This document shows positions 40,066-51,722 of a stretch of DNA of 64,000 bases, piece after piece. The stretch covers positions 5,831,246-5,895,245 of the forward strand of contig CM055101.1 in NCBI GenBank assembly GCA_029204225.1, read 5' to 3'. This DNA is from Diphasiastrum complanatum. Lineage: Eukaryota; Streptophyta; Lycopodiopsida; Lycopodiales; Lycopodiaceae. A program made the position numbers and the translations under genes. How positions within the stretch are numbered: position 1 is the first letter of the stretch; every line of letters begins with the position of its first letter. The notes below the pieces were generated by a model. The model was not told the DNA's origin. It ran no database searches and saw only the letters and a program-made list of their open reading frames with translations.

Positions 40066-40308
40066 CAATGCTAAGTAGCACGGTATGAGTGCTAACTAGT
40101 GTGCTAAGTAGCAATAAATGAGTGCAAATTCACAATGCTTGTATTGATGAGTGGTGCTAAGTACTAGTGGAAAAGTGCTAGGTAGCAATGTGAATGTTAA
40201 GCATGCTAACTAGTAGCACTCAATAGTAGTCACAACGTGCTAACTAACAATGCCAAGTATCAATGAAAAAGTGCTACGTAGTAGTAGTGAGTAGTGCTAT
40301 GAATGTCT
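40066..40308. repeat. Cryptic array of GTGCTAAGTAGCA-like motifs
   Basis: About a dozen degenerate copies of gtgctaa(g/c)tag(ca) are scattered at uneven spacing over 240 bp, without a fixed period. Confidence 0.6.
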
Positions 40309-41457
40309 CCCCATTTACAAAGCTTGCTTCTATGTCATAATGATTGATAGACGACTTCAAATGACATTACAAGGATTGACACTTTGAAATTGTTCAAGCA
40401 AGCCACCATGTATTAGCCCAAAAATTAACAAGTTTAGAGTAAATTCTACATGTCACTACATAGATATACCATCAACCATTCTTCCAATGGTAAATGCTTA
40501 AAATTGAAGATTAGTGCATAAGGTCAAAATTAGCAGGTTGAGTTGGGTAGGACTAATATCCACTATGATGTCATCACACAAAAAAAGTGCACAATTATTC
40601 AAAAGCTAGTGTTTCCAACTAACCAAATAACCATGTCTTTACACATACTTCACCTTGCTAATTCTGATTATTGTCAATCTAGACATGACATGACGAGAGA
40701 TAAAACTACGCAAGTGTCCAAAATTGGTAAGTACAAGATAATAAGACTTATGAAACCACCTAACTCAACCACAAAAGACCAATATTGATAATCTACATAT
40801 CAATTGTGATTCGATCATGCACCTTCATGGGTGTAGGGTCACTCTTATCCTTGACCAACTATGAAGAACTTAGCTTTTGGATCATGGTATGCACCTAAGC
40901 AATCAAAAGAAGAAATGTCTGAGGCTTTTGGTAAGCATAAAAAGTAAAACCATCTCATTTTGTATGCTCTTTCTAGTGTCAGATTCTCACCAACTACAAT
41001 CTTGTTGTCACACATCAACACTTGCTTTCATGTTTGACAATTGAGCATGCATTTATTTGCATTGCTCTCAACTTGCTTCTGCTCTTATTAGTATACCTCT
41101 ATTCACATGCAATAGCATGATTATGAATTTAAGGCTTGTAACCTCTTGCAAAAATTAAAACTAACTACTTAACCGTTTCCAAATCAGTTTTGGACCTCTA
41201 GTTCATCCAAAATGGACCATTGTTTTGAAATAAATTTGTTTCTACCTGGTTTACAAATCCCACCACTCAGGCCAAGACTATCAATATCCTTCCCTTGAGT
41301 TAAGAACTTGCATTCACAAATGTAATCTTTGATTCACTTTGTCCAAGTTTTTGCAACCTCCTCTTCAATTTTCTATTGTATTAAGGTAGGTTATGATTTT
41401 TAAAAATTCATGGCGATGCTAGGTTGACTTTTTGAGTATCAAATATATGCTCCTCAT

Positions 41458-41494
41458 TATTCATTGAAGAAATTTTCAATTTCTTCAATGAATA
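41458..41494. repeat. 17-bp perfect inverted repeat
   Basis: tattcattgaagaaatt, a 3-nt loop (ttc), then aatttcttcaatgaata: a perfect short hairpin with no poly-T tract or gene next to it. Confidence 0.7.
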
Positions 41495-42804
41495 GCTACT
41501 GGTTTTTTCCAACCTAGCATCCCCATTTAGCTTGCACTACTCTTGTGAACTTGACCTTGCACAAGACATTTTTAAAAACATATACGCACACGAACTTGTG
41601 AATCTTACTTTGCTATCACACAAAACTTCATAGTACTTAATCTTACTGTGCACAACTAAAATCAAGCTCCAAACTTGAGGTTAAGAAAATGGACTTCAAA
41701 TACTCGAGACCTAATGTAGTCAGATCAACATTCAGAGACCTGATGACAAACGTAGTTTCCAATCGTAAAACTGGCCATAAAAGATATCTACAAATTCAAA
41801 TAGGACATTAAAAACAGATGCTAGAAAGATTTCTGAAATAAGTAAAATTAAACCTTAGAACACATTAGCCACCCAACCATCCTTGCAATGTCAATTTAGT
41901 ACCAATCATCATGTAGGAAAAAGGAAACAATCCACTCAACTATCATTGAAGGTAGATCCTTCACTATCTAGTGTAGATGTCTTACCGTACTATAAGTATA
42001 TGGTAAGGCAGACAATATTTGGTGCCCGGCAAAGGAGAACCTCTGTTCAAGACTGATGTTTGTGAAGAACAGACCTTAGAAATAGTTCCTATCTTTGGTT
42101 TGTTGAAATCTTGGAATTCAATCACACTTGGTGGGCCCATAAAGCATTAGTATATGATGTAAGCATATCAATAAAATTGTAACGTTAGTCAAAAAAATTC
42201 CTGAATATCACCACACATTTCTATTCATATTTAAAACCCACACTGGCAGGACTCCTGTGAAGGTGATCTTCAGATGTACTTACTAGAAATGTCAGAACAG
42301 GATTGTACTATTCATGATGCCAACAGTGGCAGATAGCCCCACATGTAGTGTACTATATCCATGTCATTGAAGAGAGTGGTTTTGCCAATGATACAAGTGG
42401 TAACTTTAACTTCAAAGACAAAACTGGTTTGACAACATCCAACCCTTTCCTAGAGAGGCTGATTTATTGAAAACCGGTGCATCACCCAGTCCTTGGAAGC
42501 TTGGGCTTTGGCTGATGATGATAGATCTTGCTATAGGGAATCTCTGACCGTTATATTGGAGAGACCGAGTTGATTATACTGCGATGCTCTTCAGTGTGAA
42601 GAGCTCAGAGGAAAGGGCAGTAAGTGATAATGTAATATGCAGCGGACAGGGAGAAGCATTCCTGATAGGTGCACCTTATCGCATTGTATGCAAAAGGGGC
42701 ATTGCAAAGAATCTCTTTGCAGAAAGACACAAAAACCAATCTTAAAAACAAAGTGGCATATTTGAGCAAAACTACGTACTGGTAGATTAAGCTGAATGTT
42801 TTCT

Positions 42805-43551
42805 TCAGTTCTCCCTTTTTCTTAGCTTGTGCTGGCTCAAGCCAAAGCACATGAATCGTAACGCACCTGAAAACGCAAGTCGATTTGACATACTCTCCTC
42901 TGAAAGTGATACATTGACATGAGACCCGTTTACCTGAAATGAATGCTCTTTGGTTTGAGGACACCATGCCGAATAAAGATGAAAACCGTATTTCTCTGCC
43001 ATACAGATAATTTCATTCTCTGATACATTCCTTATTACATGGCATAGCAGAACCAAAGGCTCCAGCATGCCAGAAGATGGCTCGGCAAGGACGGCCCTAC
43101 AAGTTTCAAAGAGCAAAGGTAAAGCCTCTGCTACATAAGTCACGTCCGTGCCTATCACTAACTGAAAACCTTCTCTGTTAGATCCTTTTAAAGCATCTAT
43201 TGCTTCTTGGTCACCCCAGCATAACTGACAGCACATTATTTTTTCAACCGGAAAATTCTGTGAGTTTCTTTTGAGATTTTCATACAGCAGTTCTAATGTC
43301 CCCAAGTCACCATCTGTTGCAACAACCCTTTTGGCTACCAATGAAGTTACCAATGTGCATAGTGCTACAGAGCCACAACCCAATTCGAGAACAGTTTTAC
43401 CAGCTGAAAGGCAAGGGCTTGAATTTAACAGATGTGCTAAAGCATAAGCTGACTCCCAAAGAATGAAGCCAGTCGATTTAAATGTATGTTGAAGCTCCTT
43501 GGGAAGAATTTTTGCATGGATGATGTGATTGTCAATTTGGATGCTTGTTAT
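42805..43551 (-). CDS. Methyltransferase C-terminal domain exon
   Basis: One 249-codon exon begins ITSIQIDNHIIHAKILPKEL, then LWESAYALAHLLNSSPCLSA, the SAM loop LELGCGS, and ends ALRFMCFGLSQHKLRKREN. A possible 77-bp terminal intron (GTAAAC...TTTTCAG within the last 60 codons) would give a shorter end; the unspliced reading retains the final LRFMCF strand and is preferred. Confidence 0.82.
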   Translation of the reverse strand: MTSIQIDNHIIHAKILPKELQHTFKSTGFILWESAYALAHLLNSSPCLSAGKTVLELGCGSVALCTLVTSLVAKRVVATDGDLGTLELLYENLKRNSQNFPVEKIMCCQLCWGDQEAIDALKGSNREGFQLVIGTDVTYVAEALPLLFETCRAVLAEPSSGMLEPLVLLCHVIRNVSENEIICMAEKYGFHLYSAWCPQTKEHSFQVNGSHVNVSLSEESMSNRLAFSGALRFMCFGLSQHKLRKREN

Positions 43552-46500
43552 CTGAAATACAAGCAGAGTACTAAGGTTGGTTAATAAAATTTCCCCTGGC
43601 TAGCTTAAATCATACCCCAACCCTAAACCCACTCGACTTGAAAGAAGTCCACTCTAAACTACAATTTCTAGATTCAAAACAAATCACAAATGATATATCA
43701 ATGAATAAAATGACCTGAAATTGCAAAAGTACTGGAAAATTTCTCCATGTTTCTGATTTCCAATCGCTTATTCAAGAAATCAATTGTTTTACTAACTACT
43801 GAACAAAGTACTAGTTTACGTGGAACTGTTAGAGTTTATAATAAACTTCCATGACCGAATCAGTATCTCGCCATTTCATGCACACTTGACATGTAGTAAA
43901 CAGTCACCAAACACAGAGTACCATGTGAGTTGCTCAGTCATTTCAATAAGGTATCTTACCAATTTTCCATTAAAACATGATGGCAGCAAGCTTAAAAGCC
44001 AACAAACAATCAGCTCACATCTACTTCATTTCAACCTTAGTTGCCCATTCCGGAACGGGACCTTTTTTAAAAAAAAAATGCGTTTTTTTTCAACAAAGGA
44101 AAAAATTAATCCTTCCTGCCATCGAATCCTCCATTCTCTACCTCGCTCAGTTCTGATTGAATCTGCTTGCTTATGAACAGCATTATGCATGTCTGGAACA
44201 GAACTAGTGATCCTTCATTTGATATGTTTATTCCGTGCTTTGGTGCTGTGCACTGCAAAGAGAAATCAATATTTTTGGAAGAATTCTTACACGTAGCATC
44301 TTTATTCTGTGCTTTGATGCTGTACGCTGCAAAGGGAAATCAACATTTTTGGATGCGATGGGCACACGCTTCTACTTTTACATGTAGTGTGCACATGCTT
44401 CTAGTTTCATATTGCGCATGAGAAGTGTTTGCCTTGTGAGCTCCCAGTTAAGCTACTACAACCAGTTACGTTCTGATCAACATATAAAAGCGTTCTGCAA
44501 CTGGTCCTCAACATTGATAATCCAACACTGAACACTGAACAGTCGTGAAAAATATTGATTTCTCTTTGCAGTGCTCAGTCAAAATTTTTGAAAAGAATTT
44601 AGTCAGATTATCACGACTGTTCGCTTAAACCAGTTCCGATCAGCTTGAATAATTTATATTGATTTCCCTTTCATTCTCTATGGCTCGCCCGTCCCTGGAA
44701 TGGACCTAAATTTTCCACAGGTAGCTGCAGCTGTAATAGACGTTAGAACAAAAATAAAACGTTCCGACCCAGTACGTTCCAGAATGTTCCGACCCATTTT
44801 GCTCGGAACGGGCTTCTAAGATTCCAGCTGTTGTTGCTGTGTGACGCAATGCTGTAAGAAGTTGAAAATTCAACTAATGATTGTAGTTACTCATACGGAG
44901 GGTGCTCTTGGATGGGTGGATAGTTTACAAGCAATCATGTTGGAGTCGAAGAGCTTGCATGCTGGGTCACGGAGATGGCACATGAGAACGAAGGAGCACA
45001 AAAACCATATAAAATTTGAAGAAGACAGCGACAGAGATGTGGGATGAATGGAGGATACACATATGAATAAACTTATGAGCTGGGCAGACACCATTCCTAG
45101 ATACTATTGATTATAAATTATAGCATAGTTATGCATATAAACTATACACATGATTCATATGATATCATGCAGAGGGACCCTATAGAAAGCATAGATCTGC
45201 ACTGTCATTATTTGTCATTTTCACCATATAACTTTAACCCTGGGATCTTTCACTTACTGTTTGGCATTTACTACTCTTTTGGGTGCCATGTGACCATTAT
45301 CGAGCTCCAACAAGCAAATTGATTTGTGGTAACTGGATATTTATATCCAGATTGATTGCAACTATTATGACTCTATGGTAAGAAGTATGCACAGGGACTG
45401 TAGAATATTTCAGATCATAATATTTTGCTTTGCTAGAAATAAAATCAAAAAATTCTTGATACTTTTTGCAGCTGGATAGGTGGTAGTGATTTGAAAATCA
45501 CATTCTCCAACTAAGAGATTTTCGCATTGACCTTATTTCCGAGCTTAAAACCATCTCAATTATCAATGAAATCTGGAACTCTGTCTATTTGGCCAGGATA
45601 AAATCTTAGGTACTTAGTATAATTTTGCAGTAAGATAACTGTGTTGGACTGTCCAAATGATGCTTTCACTGGTAAGTCTCTTATCTATTGGGTAAAGAAT
45701 GTTTCTCAATTCTAAGTGAACGAGGTCTTAGAATTCCAAGATCTAATCCAAAGGAGGGCGAAAGAATCCAGGGCAGATTGATTGACTACTATCTGAGATT
45801 TGACTTAACAATGGTTAGTATTAAGCAAAAGTTAAGAGCATCTGATAATGTGATTAGATTTGCCATGCCTGCTGGCATCCTCTTGTGAGATTTATGGGCA
45901 GAGTTGTCACTCATTCTGGTACTCTTAAGCTTTGTGACTATTGGTCTCACTTATCCATATCACACTTTTCTGAGAGTACAAAGAATACACATGATTATAT
46001 CTGATGGTTTAAATGTTGTGCAAATACACAAAGTATCCAATTGGACCCACTACATCTATCAGACTCACTTCCTGGAGAAATGTAGTTGGGATCCCAATCT
46101 TACCTCATTATTTACGTTCGAGATTATAACATAGCCGCAGGCTCACTTTGGGGCAGCTTTAGATTTCTTCTCACTAGCTACATGTTGAGACTGGCCGTTT
46201 TGAATGTACTCCAAAGAAAACATGATTTGTCATTTGTGTACTTTGGATGAGGTTGAGACAAAAGCGCATTTTGTCTTCAGTTGTCCTCTATATCAAAAGA
46301 TCAGAGGGCGGTGCAATTGTGTATTTTGTGATTGGAATGTTACACTCCACTCATTGACATCTAATGTTGACCAAAAATGCGTAGCATTGATGGTACAAAG
46401 GATGCCCATTTGAGGAGTGACATATGTTATGGCATCGATCCCAACATGAGTATTATACAAACCTCCCTGTATCAGTACCTTCTTCTCTAGACATAGACCT

Positions 46501-49500
46501 CGTACCAGCACAGATGCAGAGTCCAAAGGATGAGGTGGCTATCCCTTTTAGACATCGGGACCAGAGACAACGTCGTCAGATATTGAGACCTATTGCATCG
46601 AGAGCTACAGGATGGGCTTCACAAACTTGCCCACAGCCTCCATGATGTTTGATACCCAAATCTTCCGCCGTCACAATCTTTTTCAGGCACTCATCTCATG
46701 ATATAGCATGATGGCTATCATTTGGTTAGACTAGTTATATATGGTAGATATTTGTTTCATGAGAGCTCTTGTTATGAGTTATCTTTTAGCTCTTTATTTC
46801 GTTCATCATCTTTATATCTTTCATTTAGTCCCTAGATTAGACCATACTTGGAATGTACTCTTTTTAATCTTCTGTACCTTTGGTACCTCACAGAAGCTTT
46901 CTTTCATTCTTTCCTTCTACAATTGTGAGTTATAGGTTATTCTTAGATTTTAGCGAAGATGTGCCTTCCTGTAGATGGATTACCACATGATAGTAGTAAT
47001 GCTTATTCTTATTTAAAGATTGAATGAATATTAGTTTACTTTCTATCTCTTGGGAGTACTATAAGTAGACACACAATTGGTGCTCACTATAACCATAAAA
47101 AGAAACATGGGTCTAAACTCAAAATTAGCGAAGGAACATCAAGACTATGGGGTCATGGTTGATAGAATGGGAGAGACACCAGAAGATCAATACATAATAC
47201 AACTTATACGGAAAAGCAAATAGTAGCTTAATGCTATTCTCTTCCAAAGTTTCCTACATCAATAAATTTGAGTGCAGAAGACCTACTTGCAGGAATAAAT
47301 CTAGAGGAGTCCAAGTGTAAAGAAGACAATAAATTACTTAGGTGAGAGATTTTAAGCTACGAAGAATTGTGACCAGTCCCCTTTTTCCAGTAACTAGAAC
47401 ATAATTTGAGTTGCCCTACTATGCATTATGTATGAAAAATAAGCAAATATGCTTCAGATGGCTATACGAGAAGAGTGCAATTATAGCCACCTTACCTCAA
47501 AAGTCACAGGATCTCCAAACATTTGTGCAGCAACGCCTTCAGTGAGATCAATTTCTAATGCTGCTACTTTAACTGTCGGCACTGACTGCTTTTTGGACTT
47601 CCTTTCCAGCACATTTGTCAAGCTGGAGTGAGGAGGAACTTCAGTTTGAACAGCATATGAAAAGCATTCTGATGTGGATGTGTCTAAAGAAGGAGAGGAT
47701 TGAAGACTTGAGAGGCAAAAGGCACCCTGAATCCAGCGTCTGTCCATGAAAAATTGCAACTGCATCAACAAACTGGACACAATAACTTCAAAGGACTCAA
47801 TAATTTGGATACTGAACTCAAAGAACAGTAACAATAAGGAAACAAGGCAAGCATTGGACCTATGCATTGTGATTCTCCGTGACCGGTTCTCCACATTTCT
47901 GCAGTGAATACGTATATCCTCCAAGGTAAAGCCTGCTGCTAAAAATAGATTCCCAAGTGACTCTTCTGAGAAATAAAAAGCGCGCTGTAAAAAATAACCA
48001 ATGTCACATTCGGATTGTAGAAGCTGAGAACGAAAGAGCTTGTGGACAAGCCATAATTTCAACAGTCCGTCTCATTATCAATTATCTTCACAGTCTATTC
48101 TTAGCTGTAGTACGAGTTGTGACAGCATACCGTGCCATCACCCCTGACGTAGAAATTTTCACCTATCTTTTGGTCCTTGCCATCCAACCTTTCCTGCATT
48201 GGAAAATTCTACGATTTTAACAAAGTCTCAGGAAGAAAAAACTTGAAATAGTTAACTGGATAAGTGAAGATTTAGTACATTTCACCTACCTCACTACCAA
48301 AAGTGGTAATCAGACAAATGCTAAACCGTAAACCCAACATCCACATGCTAGACAATCTTTATAGCTATATAGCTATGAGTCGAAGTATTCAAAACTATAT
48401 TGGCAACAATTTGTGCTGATACAATATTACCATAGCACGAGTGCTACAAAAATGGGTCCAAAGCCTCTAGGCAACTACAATTTCTTAAACTACAAAACAG
48501 ATATGTAAGCATCAAATCTAATTGTATGTCTCAGTTCTTAAGTGAGACATGTTCATACAAGATCATTGAAGATTCACATCAATCATGGTTCTAAGAATGC
48601 CAAAACAATGCTGAATTGTATGCAGCATGGAAGCAGTTCATTGCAAGACTGTGATTGATGATTCTGATCATCTCCAAGCAGAAGTGAACAGCTTTCACTG
48701 CTTCTAGACTTCAGATGGTACTGATTGAAATCTTGGGCCAAAAACTTCCCCAGTCAAGGTCTTATACTTTACTTTCAAATGCTTCAAATAAGTCATGTGA
48801 AAAACACAATGCCTGTGGGTATTCTGGCAATAACAAAGGTTTACGTGTAGGGTTTAAGAGTTTTGGCCTTCACAAGTCATTGATCATCTCTAATCTCTCA
48901 ATTTCAAGTCAAAAACTCTACTGCACTGAACTAACCTGGGCAAGGTCTCCAACAGCATAATCTCGTACAAGTACATGACCACCTGGCTACCATCACAATA
49001 TAAAGGTATGTTTCAAACCATTTTGCTGGAGATGTCACCAAATTGCTATTGATTAAAGCAACTGTGCAACAAAGTAGGTATCAATAAATCTATATTTCAA
49101 AACTGAAATTAAAGGCCTCAATATAAGGTAAACTTTTCCAAACAGTGACATACCTTCAAAACCTTTTTGACATTGTGCAATACATGAAGCATTTTCTCTG
49201 GCGCTATTGCAGACAGCACAAACACCTACAGAAGAGATACGAAGCAAAAACTTCTCTAAACCAGAAACAAAGCTTGCATCTCTTGATAATCCAAAAAAGT
49301 AATATTTTTCGATGGTGGGCAGGTCTAGAAAGAACGGCGGACTTCACTGAAGGCTGGCCCCTAAAATTAAGCTTTACAGGACCAAAAGATTCTGATAAAT
49401 CAGTGACCAGATTTTATCATGGTTACAAAGAGCAAGAACTTAGGCTAAAAGGTGATGATAGCTACCAGGGTGACGACATCGACCGATGAAGGTGCAACCT

Positions 49501-50021
49501 CTTGAGTTAGTACATCGGAGGTTACATCACAGACAAAAACATGAAAATAACTCTCGTTGTAATCCTTATGTGACTGCAGCAAAAGAAGACACTCTCAATA
49601 ATTGCAACAACAATCCCTAAGCATAGTTCCCAGCTGTACAAAAGGAGGTGTTCCGAAAAACGCTCGGAACATGGACAAAATCCCATGTTCTAAGCAGAAC
49701 GGACATAAAAAAAGTTCTTACAATTTAAAACAAAATATATGTTTTTTATTTGTATGTATGGAAAAGAATATAGCAAAGAAAGCCCAAAAGGTTGATAGCA
49801 ACCTTATTTCTCAGCTCTAACCAAAAATCTTAACATGGAACATTAAAGAATGAGACTGTACTTTCTGAGTTGCCATTGGAGTTTTTAAACTTAGCATATT
49901 GTAAAGGATAACTAACCTTCACCAGGTTGACAGCACGTGGCGAGAAATCACATGCATGAATAAATAAATGAGGAAAATCTGCAAAAAGGGGAAATATTGT
50001 GTTCCCAGCACCACATCCAAC
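42805..50021 (-). CDS. Two-domain methyltransferase: METTL2/Trm140-like plus lysine-MTase-like (5' exon missing)
   Basis: Exons on the - strand: 50021-49917, 49573-49466, 49225-49154, 48986-48936, 48193-48131, 47984-47860, 47739-47496, 43551-42805; phases match throughout, giving about 505 codons. The first domain resembles tRNA m3C32 methyltransferases (SAM motif VGCGAGNTIFPLF, then CDFSPRAVNLVK). The second is Methyltransf_16-like (VLELGCGSVALCTLVTSLVA; LVIGTDVTYVAEALPLLFE). Plants have such fusions of about 565 residues, so about 60 N-terminal residues are absent, either upstream beyond the transposon block or off the window. Substrates are inferred from family only. Confidence 0.88.
43552..46129. 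other. Methyltransferase intron 7, proximal part
   Basis: Holds a set of related direct and inverted repeats (44227-44574) and otherwise unassigned AT-rich DNA. The phrase gttccgaccca is repeated near 44763 and 44787. Confidence 0.4.
44227..44574. repeat. Inverted and tandem repeats, possible MITE
   Basis: A 27-bp perfect inverted pair (44250-44276 and 44548-44574, gcactgcaaagagaaatcaa...) plus a diverged tandem copy of the left arm 74 bp downstream (44301 onward). Target duplications were not found, so a transposon call is tentative. Confidence 0.5.
46130..46915 (+). mobile_element. LINE E: 3' fragment in methyltransferase intron
   Basis: The + strand encodes the C-terminal zinc-ligand block (CHLCTLDEVETKAHFVFSCP) and following ORF2 tail with a frameshift, then a 3' UTR ending in the family hairpin (46869-46896) and a pyrimidine-rich tail (ctttctttcattctttcc) in place of pure (TC)n. 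Confidence 0.75.
46916..47495. other. Methyltransferase intron 7, distal part
   Basis: No gene or element recognised. Confidence 0.4.
47496..50021 (-). CDS. Methyltransferase N-terminal (tRNA m3C-type) domain exons
   Basis: Seven exons encode in order the SAM-binding GCGAG loop, DYNESYFHVFVCDVTSD, VFVLSAIAPEKMLHVLHNVK, PGGHVLVRDYAVGDLAQ, ERLDGKDQKIGENFYVRGDG, RAFYFSEESLGNLFLAAGF and a linker (RWIQGAFCLSSLQ ... GDPVTFE). The LSAIAPEKM and FYVRGDGT motifs are hallmarks of the METTL2/6/8 group. All introns have GT-AG ends. Confidence 0.9.
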
Positions 50022-50239
50022 CTAGATCACAAGAGCAAACGATAATGTGAGTTTCGATTATTTCAGATGATAAAATACTAAAGACATTAAATGACAGTCA
50101 AAACAGAATAAGAGAGCAGAATATGTCAAACTCCAATGACAGTAGGCTGCTGCTATGCTAACCCTTCAGCTGAACAGCTCAAAAGGAAGCTCACAAACCC
50201 TAATTAAAAAAGCCATGAAAATGAATGAAACAGAAGGCT

Positions 50240-51060
50240 ATCTATGGCCTGCTTGAGTCCCGACGCCCTACCGTAAGGAATTTATAGACTCCATTGTCCT
50301 TGGAACCTTCTAGAGGGTGTGCAAGAATGACCTTATGAAGATGAGTAGCAGCAAAACTATACACTAGCCTTTTAGGTAGTTTCATCAAGAGGGTAGGCCT
50401 TCCAACTAGACCCAATACTAGACTAATGGCAGCAATAATTATGCTGAAATTATCCTTGAAAAATTGCAATATGTAAGAAGGATTGATTCTAAAGCTGGTA
50501 ACAAGCCAGTTGTAAGCAAAGGTATGAATACTATCATAATGGCACAAATCTCCACGTAGGAAGGACATCTCATGTAACATGAGGGTGAACATATCTGGGA
50601 TCCTCGTATGTGATGAAAGAGCATGAAATAGCACGTGGGTGTCTGAAGAGGCAATAATACCTCCCTCAAATCTCATAGTACACTAGACATCTGAAGACAA
50701 AGTGTTCCTTAAAATTAACTCTCCTAATGGCACATCCTGTCCTCACGTAGAATACCATCATCTTGTCTCAATGGCAAGCTAGTGAGAAGAGACTTGGAAC
50801 TATCCCAAAGTGAATTCCATAATCAAGATACTGTGGCAAGACCGGGAAACCCGACATATCTAGCTCCAAGAAATAAGTCCAATAACAGTCCAATTTTGAC
50901 ACCCAACTGCCACTACCAAGTATGTTGAAGATGAGCTTGATGGATAGATTGTCTAATATACTGATGAGTGTCTGTTGGAAGATCTAACATGGAGATGCCA
51001 AATGTATCTAGAAGGCAGATAATTTGGCTTTAAGACTTCACAGCACGATCGATCCCAGAA
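50240..51060 (-). mobile_element. LINE F: ORF2 C-terminal fragment
   Basis: The - strand preserves the ORF2 tail in broken frames (RIPDMFTLMLHEMSFLRGDL), parallel to LINE B at 12.3-12.9 kb (ALMIREMSLLRQDL). No intact zinc block, and no (GA)n array at either edge. Confidence 0.6.
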
Positions 51061-51717
51061 TCTACAAGCCTCTTGGTTGTGTCAAAAATAAAAACCAATA
51101 GTGCCTTTGTCAAGTTTTTATTAACTAATGACAAGTTCATTGATAACTTGGCCCTACCAATGTTGTATACCCATGGGGGCACTTATTTTTAATGTAATAT
51201 CAGCTTGTAAGCTTAAAAGGCCCATTTAAAAATATGGCTTTTAGAGTCCGTACGAGTTTGACTGTTTGCCTACTCTTCTAGTAAAGGGATGGCGGTTGGC
51301 TATTCATTCTTGGGCTAAGTCCCATCTATTTGTATCTCTCCACATTGGAGAAGTATTGTATTTCTTGGTTGAATAGAATCCTTAAGCCTACTCCATGACC
51401 TCTCTCAAGAAGGCTTAGTCTATGGCTGTCCACATTTTTTAGATTTGAATTATGTTCAATTTTCTTGATTGTATGCACAATAGCCTGAGCCTATGAGATT
51501 TAAAACTCACCTACACCTTGAGTATCCGGCATACCCCTTACCCTCACAATATGTGCTTTTTATTCTCTCAACTCCTCTTCAGGAAAAGTGGAAGTAATAT
51601 CAAGTGAGGGCAATTCTTACCATCATCCTTCCTCAATAGTGATGCCCACTTTTTGGTAGCCTCTGTGTTGTACTAACTCTTGCTCCAATTCTCAGATTTT
51701 CAATACCTTTTGAAGAG
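51061..51717. other. Unassigned spacer
   Basis: No gene recognised between LINE F and the copia element. Confidence 0.35.
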
Positions 51718-51722
51718 GCATG

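Larger units (their letters stand above)
38794..42604. other. Intergenic DNA between convergent genes
   Basis: AT-rich, with no gene or clear element recognised. The phrase gagcccaaggatgatg and variants recur at about 38630, 38812 and 38928. It contains the motif array at 40066-40308 and a palindrome at 41458-41494. Confidence 0.4.
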
